The notes below the pieces were generated by a model, which made no database searches, was not told where the DNA came from, and was given only the letters and a program-made list of their open reading frames with translations. Of a stretch of 23,465 nucleotides of DNA, positions 15,151-23,465 are shown in pieces (the first letter of the stretch is position 1; each line of letters begins with the position of its first letter). Position numbers and translations under genes: made by a program. Location of the stretch: assembly GCA_021788495.1 (NCBI GenBank), contig JAJYKQ010000012.1, positions 1-23,465 of the forward strand, given 5' to 3'. The DNA is from a bacterium. Lineage in GTDB: Bacteria; SZUA-79; Acidulodesulfobacterales; Acidulodesulfobacteraceae.

Positions 15151-16280
15151 CAGATATTTTTCCCCTTAATGCTCTGCGAAGATATATTGAGCAAAATTCC
15201 TATGCCGATGCACGTGGCAAACATCGAACTGCCTCCGTAGCTGATAAACGGAAGCGCAAGTCCTTTCGTGGGCAGAGCGCCGAGAACCACCCCGATATTT
15301 ATAAATGCGCTCAGGGCAATCAGACACGTGATGCCGTACGCAAGATAAGTCCCGAAAAGGTCGGGGGCATTTATCGCCACTTTTAATCCTCTGTATGCAA
15401 GAATAAGATAAAGCAGTATAAACACGGCTACGCCTATAAACCCAAGTTCCTCGCCTACGCTGGAAAATATAAAATCCGAATAAGGCGTCGGAAGAAAAAA
15501 AAGTTTTTCTTTTCCGTTTCCGAGTCCTACTCCGTATAATCCGCCTCTGGCAAAAGCATACATAGACTGTATTATCTGAAAACCTATGCCGGTTTTATCG
15601 TGGAACGGATGAAGAAACGCAAGCACCCTGTCTCTCCTGTACGCCACGGTAAATATTAAAAAATATGCGGCTGTTCCGCCGAGCGCGGCAACCGCAATGA
15701 GATAAAAAATGGAAACTCCGCCTGCAAAAAGCATTATAAAAGTTATAAAAAACATAATCGAACTTGTACCGAAATCGGGTTCCTTTAAGAGCAGTAAGTC
15801 TAAAAATCCTAAAAATATAAAAGGGCTTATAAAAATAAACGAATACGGATTTTTATCGAGAGCATCCTTTCTCTTTTCCAAAAAATTAGCTAAATAAACT
15901 ATGAAAAAAATTTTTAAAAATTCGGACGGCTGTATGCTGAAAAACCTTAAATTTATCCATCTCCTTGAACCTCCGGCATCAATTCCTATATGCGGAACGA
16001 ATACTAAAAACATTAAAACTATTATTATGAATAAAATGATTTGATAAAAAGATTTAAGCATATGATAGTCGTTGCGCATTAAAAACCATATGGCTAATCC
16101 GGACATAGCGACGTATATTCCCTGCCTTAAAATAAAGTGATAGCTTACGCCGTACTGAACTATAGAAATCATCGCGCTTGTGGAATAAACCATAACTAAG
16201 CCGAGCGATATTAACAGTAGAACCGTAAGAAACAGCGCCGTATCGTATTTTCTTATAAAAACTTTTCCGTAGTTAATCAT
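15150..16280 (-). CDS. ftsW: Septal SEDS glycosyltransferase FtsW
   Basis: FtsW polymerises lipid II at the septum together with FtsI. The 376 aa form about ten membrane segments. SEDS signatures include RRWINLRFFSIQPSEFLKI (106-124), LLKEPDFGTS near 165, and the long extracytoplasmic loop with GIGFQIIQSMYAFARGGLYGVGLGNG followed by FFLPTPYSDFIFSSVGEELG. Asp269 of that last stretch matches the conserved catalytic Asp. The loop reads LPTPYSD where many FtsW proteins have LPExHTD. RodA is the alternative, but the dcw position between murD and murG makes FtsW the better call. It overlaps murD as ATGA and murG by one base. Confidence 0.95.
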   Translation of the reverse strand: MINYGKVFIRKYDTALFLTVLLLISLGLVMVYSTSAMISIVQYGVSYHFILRQGIYVAMSGLAIWFLMRNDYHMLKSFYQIILFIIIVLMFLVFVPHIGIDAGGSRRWINLRFFSIQPSEFLKIFFIVYLANFLEKRKDALDKNPYSFIFISPFIFLGFLDLLLLKEPDFGTSSIMFFITFIMLFAGGVSIFYLIAVAALGGTAAYFLIFTVAYRRDRVLAFLHPFHDKTGIGFQIIQSMYAFARGGLYGVGLGNGKEKLFFLPTPYSDFIFSSVGEELGFIGVAVFILLYLILAYRGLKVAINAPDLFGTYLAYGITCLIALSAFINIGVVLGALPTKGLALPFISYGGSSMFATCIGIGILLNISSQSIKGKNI

Positions 16281-17704
16281 AATTTTTCATAAAAATTATT
16301 TTTTAATTTCTCGAAACATTTTTTAAATATGTCCCCTCTCTCGCCGTAATCTTTAAACATATCGAAACTCGAAGATGCCGGGGACAGTAAAACCGTTCCC
16401 GAAGCGCCGCTTTTAACCGTATCTTTTAAATAATTAAAAGATTTAACGACTGCGTCTTCCATATCGCCGGCCAGCATATATTCTACGCGTCCTTTCAGCG
16501 TTTTTTCGAGAATTTCTTTAGTTTCGCCCATTAAAACGCATGCTTTTACGCTTCTTTTTACCGTTTCTACGATGCTCTCGTAATTAAAGCCCTTGTCTTT
16601 TCCGCCTAGTATAAGGACTATATCCGTTTTAACGCCGTCTTCGCTTAAAGCGCCGAACGAATTAAGCGCGCTTATTACAGCCGCCGGATTAGTAGCTTTT
16701 GAATCGTCGTAGAAATATACGTTATCTATACTGCCGATGCATTCAACCCTGTGCTTTAAGAGGCGGTAGCCGTCGAAAGCTTTTTTAATAACGTCGGGCG
16801 AAATTCCATACAGAGCCAGAGAACAGGCGGCAGCCATCATGTCTTCTATGACGAATTTTCTTTTATCCGCAACGTCTTTTAAGGAAATTTCGGCGTTAAA
16901 TCCGAGTAAATCTTTAAGGCGCAGATTAATTAAGCCGTCTTTGTAAAAAACGTCGCATTTATCTTCTTTAAATCCGTATAAAACCGCATTTGAGCCGGCA
17001 ACGCCTTTTAAAATAGACGAATTATAATCTTCCTGATTTAATACGGCGACGTCGTTATATTTAAGATTTTTAAACATTTTATATTTAGTAAGCCTGTATT
17101 CGTCGAAATTAATATATCTGTCTAAATGGTCATCCTCTATGTTAAGAAGCACGGCGATATCGGGTTTAAAATCGTAAATCCATTCAAGCTGGAAACTTGA
17201 TACCTCTAAAATAAAATCTTCGTAACCGTCTATGCCCGATATAAATGGAACTCCGAGATTGCCTCCTACGAAAGTTTTTCCGCTTAAACCAGCCGCTTCT
17301 ATCGCGCTTTTACATAGGGTAACCGAGGTAGTCTTGCCGTTTGTTCCCGTAATAGCTATAATTTTTGCATTTTTCTCTTTTTGGATATTATTATACGCAA
17401 ATTCAATTTCGCTTAAAACCGGAATATTTGCACTTTTTAATTTTAAAATAACATGATGGTTTCTCGGTATTCCAGGACTTACGATACATCTTTCTATATC
17501 TTTAAAATACCTGCCGAAAAGTATTTCTTCGTTTTGCTTATTAAAGAACGTAACGTTTCCGTCTTGAACGTCCAAGCCGCGGGCATTTTCGGCGGTATCG
17601 TCGTATATTAAGAGCCGTCCTTTTTCTGCGTAACCTTTTCTGCTCTTAATGTATCCGTAAACGGCAGAACCTGTTTTACCGAAACCCAAAATTAAATCGG
17701 ACAT
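16277..17704 (-). CDS. murD: UDP-N-acetylmuramoyl-L-alanine--D-glutamate ligase MurD
   Basis: MurD adds D-Glu to UDP-MurNAc-L-Ala in the cytoplasm. The 475 aa start with a Rossmann-type GFGKTGSAV. The ATP loop GTNGKTTS is at 120-127, and the DDSKATNPAA segment, diagnostic for MurD, lies in the C-terminal third, followed by ILGGKDKG. The usual family length is around 440-460 aa, so this one is slightly long. The start overlaps the mraY stop as TAATG and the stop overlaps ftsW as ATGA, placing it firmly in the coupled dcw chain. Confidence 0.97.
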   Translation of the reverse strand: MSDLILGFGKTGSAVYGYIKSRKGYAEKGRLLIYDDTAENARGLDVQDGNVTFFNKQNEEILFGRYFKDIERCIVSPGIPRNHHVILKLKSANIPVLSEIEFAYNNIQKEKNAKIIAITGTNGKTTSVTLCKSAIEAAGLSGKTFVGGNLGVPFISGIDGYEDFILEVSSFQLEWIYDFKPDIAVLLNIEDDHLDRYINFDEYRLTKYKMFKNLKYNDVAVLNQEDYNSSILKGVAGSNAVLYGFKEDKCDVFYKDGLINLRLKDLLGFNAEISLKDVADKRKFVIEDMMAAACSLALYGISPDVIKKAFDGYRLLKHRVECIGSIDNVYFYDDSKATNPAAVISALNSFGALSEDGVKTDIVLILGGKDKGFNYESIVETVKRSVKACVLMGETKEILEKTLKGRVEYMLAGDMEDAVVKSFNYLKDTVKSGASGTVLLSPASSSFDMFKDYGERGDIFKKCFEKLKNNFYEKL

Positions 17705-18759
17705 TAAAAAATCCTCAATTTAAGAGTTGACAGCGCAAATATCGTCAATATAAGGGAAATAATCCACAGCCTTATTACTATCTTTGATTCGGGAACGCCT
17801 TCTATTTCAAAATGATGATGTATAGGCGCCATTTTAAATATCCTTTTTTTTCTAAGTTTGTAAGAGCCGACCTGAAAAATAACGCTTAAAGCCTCGATTA
17901 CGAATACGAATCCTATTATAATCAATAAAATTTCCTGCCTAGAAACTATTGCGACATAGCCGAGTATGGCGCCTAAAGGTATCGAACCGGTATCTCCCAT
18001 AAAAACCGAAGCGGGATAAGAATTGAACCATAAAAAACCGATAGAAGCGCCGAATAAAGAAGCGCATAATATTACGACTTCTCCTATGTTTTTTATATAA
18101 GGTATATGCAGATAGTCAGCAAATTTGTAATTCGACGCCGCATACGAAAATATAAGATATCCGGCTATGGCTATGGCAAAAACCCCTATGGCCAAACCGT
18201 CGAGACCGTCGGTTAAATTAACGGCGTTGGAAGAACCGACTATTATAAATGCCGCAAAGATTATAAAATAAACGCCGAAATTTAAATAATAGTTCTTAAC
18301 AAAAGGAATTATTACCGTTCCAAGAGATTCGTCGTGAAAATAAAGGGCGGTCGAAACGCATACGGCTATTAAAGTTTGGATAGAAAATTTATATTTGCCT
18401 CTAAGCCCCTTTGAAGAACGTCCCCTGATTTTTAAAAAATCATCCGCAAATCCTATCAAAGCGAACGATAAAAGCGTTAAAACTCCCATGTAAAGATAAA
18501 AGTTGTTAAGTTCGGCAAGCAGCAAAACCGGAACGAGAACGCTGAATAAAATTAAAAGTCCGCCCATAGTCGGAACGTCTTTCTTTTCGTTTATATGCGA
18601 TTTCGGACCGTCTTCCCTGACGACCTGCCCTATCTTCATTTTTTTTAATCCTTTAATAAATATTTTTCCGAATGCTATCGATAATATCAGCGACAGTATA
18701 ATGGCGTATGAAGACCTGAACGTAATATATTTTAAAAAATCCGCATTTAAACTCAGCAT
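17704..18759 (-). CDS. mraY: Phospho-MurNAc-pentapeptide translocase MraY
   Basis: MraY links phospho-MurNAc-pentapeptide to undecaprenyl phosphate, producing lipid I in the inner membrane. The 351 aa form about ten membrane helices. Conserved cytoplasmic loop motifs are visible: FADDFLKI with Asp106-Asp107, NAVNLTDGLDGLA around residues 178-190, FMGDTGS, and the histidine motif PIHHHFE near 313, all implicated in Mg2+ and substrate binding. The ATG overlaps the murF stop by seven bases and the stop overlaps murD by one. Confidence 0.97.
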   Translation of the reverse strand: MLSLNADFLKYITFRSSYAIILSLILSIAFGKIFIKGLKKMKIGQVVREDGPKSHINEKKDVPTMGGLLILFSVLVPVLLLAELNNFYLYMGVLTLLSFALIGFADDFLKIRGRSSKGLRGKYKFSIQTLIAVCVSTALYFHDESLGTVIIPFVKNYYLNFGVYFIIFAAFIIVGSSNAVNLTDGLDGLAIGVFAIAIAGYLIFSYAASNYKFADYLHIPYIKNIGEVVILCASLFGASIGFLWFNSYPASVFMGDTGSIPLGAILGYVAIVSRQEILLIIIGFVFVIEALSVIFQVGSYKLRKKRIFKMAPIHHHFEIEGVPESKIVIRLWIISLILTIFALSTLKLRIF

Positions 18760-20252
18760 ATAGATTTAACCGTTTTAGCCGTTTCTTCTTTGAAATACTC
18801 TTCGAGTTTCATGCCTCTCGAACCTTTAAGAAGTACTACGGCGTTATTTTTGTCTAATTTTTTAAAATCGTTTTTAAAAGTTTCGTCGTCTTTTATTAAA
18901 AAAAATTTTCCGGAAAATTTTTTTTCTTCCAGTCCTTTCGTAATAAAATCGGAATAATCTCCTTTATAAAAAATAAAATCGGCTAACCCGCTAATTTCGC
19001 GCCCCGCGTTTACATGCTCTTCGGGGGCGGAACCGCCGAGCTCCAGCATGTCTCCGAGAACTAATATTTTTTTGCTTTCGGAATAATCCGTTCTTATAAA
19101 ATCCAGTGCGGCTTTAAGGGAATCGGGGTTTGAATTATATGCATCGTTAATCAAAGTCCATTCGCCCGTATCGTCGGTTATACGTATTATCTCCATTCTT
19201 CCGTGAGGAATAATGGAATTTTTAAAAGCATCCGAATTAATATATGCTTCAGGAGCGATACCGCATGCCGAAGCAATGGAAAAAGCGCATAAAAAATCGT
19301 AAATTAAATGTTTTCCGCTGAAATTAACTTCTATAACGTATTTTTTTCCTTTAAATAAAACGTTTAAGGTTGTTTTTCCGGTTTTTTCGTTTGAGACCGT
19401 TCTTTCGCATAAAACATCGGGAATGCCGCCGTTTTGGGAGCTTTGAGCGTTTAGTTTTCCGAACCCGAAAGAAACGATATTTACCCCTTCTTTTATTTTA
19501 TCTTTGTATCTTGCGGGCGGTATTGCATCGTCTGCGTTAAGAACGAGGAAACCTGAGCCTTTAAGGCTCAGGGCAAGTTCCGATTTTTCCATAAACACGC
19601 CTTCCGTATTTTTAAACTCTTCAAGGTGCGACTTTCCTATATTCGTAATAGCGCCGATATCCGGCGATATAATTTCGGAAAGCCTTTTTATCTCTCCTTT
19701 TTTGTTGGTTCCTATTTCAAGAATAAGATATTCGACTTTGCCGTTAAGCCTGAGGATTGTCTTTGGAACACCTATTAAATTATTATAATTATAATCGTTT
19801 TTAAGAATTTTTTCTGCGCCGAAAACGGTAGAAAAAATTGTATAAACAATCTCTTTAGTGGTCGTTTTTCCGCAGGAGCCGGTTAAAGCAATTTTTTTCT
19901 TTAAATTAAATTTACTTAGATATAATTTGGCAATATCTCCCAACGAAGAAACCGGGTCTGCGACTGCGATAATAATTTTATCGCCGTATTTAGATATATC
20001 GTTGTTTTCTAAAAAATCCCATGAAACCAAAGCGCAATAGCCGCCTTTTTTAAAAACGGCTTCGACGAAGTCTTCTCCGTTGAAATTTTTGCCCTTTAAA
20101 GCTATAAATATTGAGTTTCTGCCGAAATCATCCCTTGAATCGGTAAAAATTTCGTTAAAAACCAGCGGTCCCGTACCGTCGCCGGCAATGATTAATTTGC
20201 CGTCCGTTGCGCTTAAAATATCATCTAAAGTTAAGTTGTAATTTATTTTCAT
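18753..20252 (-). CDS. murF: UDP-MurNAc-tripeptide--D-Ala-D-Ala ligase MurF
   Basis: MurF adds D-Ala-D-Ala to the UDP-MurNAc-tripeptide, completing the cytoplasmic precursor. The 499 aa carry FTDSRDDFGRNSIFIALKGKNFNGEDF in the UDP-binding domain, the ATP loop GSCGKTTTKE (125-134), TNIGKSHLEEF, and INDAYNSNPDSLKAAL, which is diagnostic for MurF. It is somewhat longer than the usual 450-460 aa, partly through an insertion near 275-300 (SSQNGGIPDVLCERTVSNEK). Its start overlaps the murE stop as ATGA and its stop overlaps mraY by seven bases. The D-Ala-D-Ala it uses is made by Ddl, encoded further down the cluster. Confidence 0.97.
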   Translation of the reverse strand: MKINYNLTLDDILSATDGKLIIAGDGTGPLVFNEIFTDSRDDFGRNSIFIALKGKNFNGEDFVEAVFKKGGYCALVSWDFLENNDISKYGDKIIIAVADPVSSLGDIAKLYLSKFNLKKKIALTGSCGKTTTKEIVYTIFSTVFGAEKILKNDYNYNNLIGVPKTILRLNGKVEYLILEIGTNKKGEIKRLSEIISPDIGAITNIGKSHLEEFKNTEGVFMEKSELALSLKGSGFLVLNADDAIPPARYKDKIKEGVNIVSFGFGKLNAQSSQNGGIPDVLCERTVSNEKTGKTTLNVLFKGKKYVIEVNFSGKHLIYDFLCAFSIASACGIAPEAYINSDAFKNSIIPHGRMEIIRITDDTGEWTLINDAYNSNPDSLKAALDFIRTDYSESKKILVLGDMLELGGSAPEEHVNAGREISGLADFIFYKGDYSDFITKGLEEKKFSGKFFLIKDDETFKNDFKKLDKNNAVVLLKGSRGMKLEEYFKEETAKTVKSIC

Positions 20253-21856
20253 TTTTTATTTATATAATATTTTAATACTTCCTCTTTATCGCTGAAATGA
20301 AACTTGACGTCTTTTACTATCATATAATCTTCATGACCTTTGCCGGCTATAACGACCGTATCGTCCGCTTCCGCTATAGAAAGAGCTAATTTTATGGCTT
20401 CTGCCCTGTCTTCTTCTATCGTATAAGCATGTCTTTCAGGCTCGTCAGACTTTTTGAAATTTATTAAAGCGGCTCCGTCTTTTTTGTCGATATACGATGC
20501 ATTTTTAACGCCTGATACTATTTCTTCGATAATAGCCGGCGGCTCCTCGCTTCTGGGATTGTCCGACGTTATTATGCTTATATCGGCGATATCCGTAGAA
20601 TGCCTGCCCATAAGCGGCCTTTTCCCTTTGTCCCTGTCCCCGCCGCATCCAAAAACGCTTATCAGCTTTCCTTTGCAAATATCTTTTAAAGCGGAAAGAA
20701 CTCTTTTTACGGCATCGTCGGTATGCGCATAGTCTATACATACCAAAGGAGAGGACGGAACGCCGGTATCCACCTTTTCGACTCTTCCGGGAACGTTCAT
20801 AAGCGATTTTATGCCTGAAATTATAAATTCGTCCGGTACGGAAAGAGCGCAACCGACGGCAATAGCAGCAAGTATATTATAAAGGTTATAGGAACCTATA
20901 AGGGGCGAACGTATATTTTTTAGAATTTTTTCGTCCATGCCTTTTATTTTTATAACGGCGTCGAATTTCAATCCGTCCCTGAAGTAATCTATGTTCTCGG
21001 CTGAAACGCCTGAACCCTTATTTAATCCGTATGTAATAATATCGATATTAGTTGCGGATTTTAAAGCAAACAGCGATTTAAGCTCCTCGATAAGTTTGTT
21101 ACCGTATGGATCATCGCCGTTTATAAGTGCATATTTTTTAGTTTTGGAACTGCCCGCCAATACTTCGGAAAACAGTTTCTTTTTTGCTTCGTAATAGGAT
21201 TCCATGTCTTTATGATAATCTAAATGATCCCGCGTTAAATTAGTAAAAACTGCGGCGTCGAACGGCGTTCCGTAAACTCTTCCCTGGTCCAAGCTGTGGG
21301 AAGAAACTTCCATAACGCATGCAGAGCCGCCAGACAGTACGGTTTCGGCAAACATTTCGTTAAGTTCGTAAACATCGGGAGTAGTGTTTTTAGATACTTT
21401 TTTGCCCTCTCCTATTTCATAATCGATAGTTCCGATCAAACCCGTTTTATTTCCGGCGGCGTTTAAAATAGATTTTATAAGAAACGTCGTCGTGGTTTTT
21501 CCGTTTGTTCCGGTAACCCCTATCAGCTTTAGTTTATCCCCCGGATTGCCGAAAAAATTTTTAGACATTACCGCATATGCCTTAAGAGCGTCTTTAGCGA
21601 AAATTACCGTAATATTTTTTTCGTTTTTAAGTTTTTCCGCAGTTTCCGCATCATCCGTCAATATCGCAACGGCGCCTTTAGACAAAGCAACTTTTGCAAA
21701 ACCGTTCGAATTAACGTTAACGCCTTTCCTTGCGGCAAAAAGACATCCGTTCTTAATCTTTCTGGAATCGTTGGATATACATAAAATATCCGTATCGGTT
21801 CTGCCGTTGACGTATTCTATAAAATCGTTATCTTTGATAATATTTTCGATATTCAT
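20249..21856 (-). CDS. murE: UDP-MurNAc-L-Ala-D-Glu--meso-DAP ligase MurE
   Basis: MurE adds the third residue of the stem peptide. The 535 aa show NDSRKIKNGCLFAA in the UDP-binding domain, the ATP loop GTNGKTTTT (116-124), the YYEAKKKLF motif with the lysine that is carbamylated in the family (about Lys225), and DNPRSE at 432-437. DNPR is the signature of meso-diaminopimelate-adding enzymes, whereas lysine-adding MurE proteins differ there, so a DAP-type wall is predicted. The C-terminal AGKGHEDYMIV is also typical. It starts five bases after the ftsI stop with no clear ribosome binding site, which suggests coupling, and overlaps murF as ATGA. The length is at the upper end for the family. 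Confidence 0.97.
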   Translation of the reverse strand: MNIENIIKDNDFIEYVNGRTDTDILCISNDSRKIKNGCLFAARKGVNVNSNGFAKVALSKGAVAILTDDAETAEKLKNEKNITVIFAKDALKAYAVMSKNFFGNPGDKLKLIGVTGTNGKTTTTFLIKSILNAAGNKTGLIGTIDYEIGEGKKVSKNTTPDVYELNEMFAETVLSGGSACVMEVSSHSLDQGRVYGTPFDAAVFTNLTRDHLDYHKDMESYYEAKKKLFSEVLAGSSKTKKYALINGDDPYGNKLIEELKSLFALKSATNIDIITYGLNKGSGVSAENIDYFRDGLKFDAVIKIKGMDEKILKNIRSPLIGSYNLYNILAAIAVGCALSVPDEFIISGIKSLMNVPGRVEKVDTGVPSSPLVCIDYAHTDDAVKRVLSALKDICKGKLISVFGCGGDRDKGKRPLMGRHSTDIADISIITSDNPRSEEPPAIIEEIVSGVKNASYIDKKDGAALINFKKSDEPERHAYTIEEDRAEAIKLALSIAEADDTVVIAGKGHEDYMIVKDVKFHFSDKEEVLKYYINKK

Positions 21857-21861
21857 AAAAT

Positions 21862-23465
21862 TTATTTTTTAACTTTTTTGTTTCCGTTTGCGACCGGAGT
21901 TGCGGTTAAACTTTTCTTTTTCGGTTTTAAAACGGATTTTGATTGGTTTTTTTTCTCCGTTTTTCGCAAAGCGGCATAACCATAGCCTTGAGGCTTGAAT
22001 TTTAAAGTTATCGAGTTTACGCCGCCGTCTGCAGAGACAAATGTTCCATGTTTAATACTTTGATAATATAAATATCCGCTTCCCCATATTTTTATAGAAA
22101 GTCTTCTGAATTTGCTTAAAGCGTTTAATGCCTCGTAAATCGTATCGCCTTTTAAATCCGGCATTGTTCCGGAATAGTTTACCGTATACTTTTCATTTTT
22201 AAAACTTTTATTTTTTAAATTTTCAGTTAATTTCTTTAAGTTATTATTGCCGTTATAAGCATTTCCGGCTTTTAACTGTTTTTTATATGCTTTACCGCCA
22301 GGATAAACGTTTAATATATTCAAAGCAGTTTTAAATATGTTGCGGACGACGGGTGCGCTGACGGCTCCGCCGTAATAACTTATCTTAGAAGGCTCCTGCT
22401 GTACCACTAGCATCGCAAGAACCGGATGTTTATAAGGAACGAAAGCCATAAAAGAAGCGGTATATTTGTTTTTAAAATAAGTTCCTGTCTTAGGATTGTC
22501 GACCTGCCCCGTTCCGGTTTTGCCAGAAACCCTAAAATCTATTAATTTTGCATACTGTCCCGTTCCGCCTTTAACGACCAAACGCATCATATATTTAATT
22601 TCTTTATCGGTTTTAGAATTTATAACCCTTCTTATTTCATGAGGTTTTGCCCTGAATATAACCTTCCCGTAAGGATTAACTATTTTTTTAATGATATAAG
22701 GCTTTAACAAATAACCGCCGTTTGCAATTCCTGAAAGCGCCGTTATTTCCTGAAGTCCGTTTATAGCCGCACCCTGTCCGAAAGCCTCTTCGCATGGACC
22801 GACTTCCGACCAGCGGTTTACGTTTCTGTCGATTCCCGAGTTTTCTCCAAGCAAGCCTGCATGGGGCGTTGATAAAAATCCCCATCTTTTTAACCAGTAC
22901 CAAACTCTCTGTTTGCCCATCTTCATGCCGACCTGACACGCGCATACGTTGCAGGAATATTCTATTAATTGATTTATGGTAAGTTTGCCGAACCAGTTTT
23001 CGACATCGTGAACTTTGATGCCGTCTATATAATATGAACCGTGATGGCCGTTTATTACCGTATCGGGTTTTATTATTCCATCCTGCATTGCTCCCGATAT
23101 TATAAAAGGCTTCATCGTAGAACCGGGTTCGAAATCGTCGGTAACAGCCCTGTTCCTCCAGTACCTCGCAGAATATTTCCAGTAATAATTAGGGTTAAAA
23201 GAAGGATAATCCGCCATAGCAAGAATAGCTCCCGTATTTGGATCCATTAATATAGCAAAAGCTCCTTTTGAATGGGCGGCTTTTGCCTCCTTATCTAAAT
23301 AATACTGCGTAATAAATTGAAGCTGTTTATTAATCGTTAAATAAATATTATCTCCGTGCGTAGCCTTTTTAAGCCCGAAACCTCTTATAAATATATACTG
23401 CCCTAAACCGTCCTGTAGTACCTTTAATGCCCTTTTATTGCCTTTTAAATACTTATTATATTTAT
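21862..23465 (-). CDS. ftsI: FtsI/PBP-type peptidoglycan transpeptidase, 5' end cut by window edge
   Basis: The frame stays open to the right edge, so 533 aa are visible and the N-terminus (with the expected membrane anchor) is missing. The first internal Met at 23247 is not the start: upstream codons continue the family motif GDNIYLTINKQLQFI...AFAILMDPNTGAILAMAD. The penicillin-binding triad is complete: STMK with the acyl-accepting Ser at 23119-23121, SCN at about 22948-22956, and KTGTG at about 22507-22521. After the transpeptidase domain come a Lys/Asn-rich linker and one PASTA domain (roughly the last 105 to 45 residues), then a very basic Lys-rich tail. It crosslinks septal peptidoglycan with FtsW. 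Position before murE supports FtsI. SpoVD/PBP2x-like naming is possible because of the PASTA domain. Confidence 0.93.
   Translation of the reverse strand, partial: KYNKYLKGNKRALKVLQDGLGQYIFIRGFGLKKATHGDNIYLTINKQLQFITQYYLDKEAKAAHSKGAFAILMDPNTGAILAMADYPSFNPNYYWKYSARYWRNRAVTDDFEPGSTMKPFIISGAMQDGIIKPDTVINGHHGSYYIDGIKVHDVENWFGKLTINQLIEYSCNVCACQVGMKMGKQRVWYWLKRWGFLSTPHAGLLGENSGIDRNVNRWSEVGPCEEAFGQGAAINGLQEITALSGIANGGYLLKPYIIKKIVNPYGKVIFRAKPHEIRRVINSKTDKEIKYMMRLVVKGGTGQYAKLIDFRVSGKTGTGQVDNPKTGTYFKNKYTASFMAFVPYKHPVLAMLVVQQEPSKISYYGGAVSAPVVRNIFKTALNILNVYPGGKAYKKQLKAGNAYNGNNNLKKLTENLKNKSFKNEKYTVNYSGTMPDLKGDTIYEALNALSKFRRLSIKIWGSGYLYYQSIKHGTFVSADGGVNSITLKFKPQGYGYAALRKTEKKNQSKSVLKPKKKSLTATPVANGNKKVKK

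Noticed and set aside
20505..20852. Minus-strand open frame of 115 codons within murE
   Set aside because: It lies in an alternative frame of a conserved gene and its Arg/Lys/Tyr-rich composition is unlike a real protein here.

Overview
The window is almost entirely coding, AT-rich chromosomal DNA from what looks like a Gram-negative, rod-shaped bacterium. Evidence for this is a DAP-type MurE, FtsA with FtsZ, a ModE-type regulator and an mreBCD operon. Gene order and style would suit a deltaproteobacterial or related lineage from metagenomic data, but no marker here fixes the taxonomy.

Layout from the left: 1-158 is non-coding and holds three palindromic repeats. 159-2558 is a minus-strand mreB-mreC-mreD operon for the elongation (rod) machinery. 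2559-4753 holds two genes pointing at each other, a class II aldolase (+) and an ABC-2-type ATPase (-). Both intergenic regions flanking this pair carry copies of the same ~85 bp palindromic repeat element, in opposite orientations. 4754-6937 is a plus-strand pair, a CbiX-like chelatase and a large radical SAM protein. From 6895 to the right edge everything is on the minus strand: a small ModE-type regulator follows a complete run of the division and cell wall (dcw) cluster.

Read in the direction of transcription, the dcw genes are ftsI (cut by the right edge), murE, murF, mraY, murD, ftsW, murG, murC, murB, ddl, ftsQ, ftsA, ftsZ. They cover cytoplasmic assembly of UDP-MurNAc-pentapeptide (MurB-F, Ddl), lipid I and lipid II formation (MraY, MurG), septal polymerisation and crosslinking (FtsW, FtsI), and the Z-ring (FtsQ, FtsA, FtsZ). 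Most junctions overlap by 1, 4, 7 or 20 nt, so the cluster is tightly coupled. Only the ftsA-ftsZ gap is large enough for an internal promoter, and a good candidate lies there.

I found no RNA gene, CRISPR array, transposase or intact insertion sequence. The protein-coding content is conventional. The part that deserves a second look is the repeat structure around the aldolase/ABC pair: two copies share a 50-bp perfect inverted match about 1.9 kb apart, and extra copies of one end of the element are stacked on the same side at both loci.
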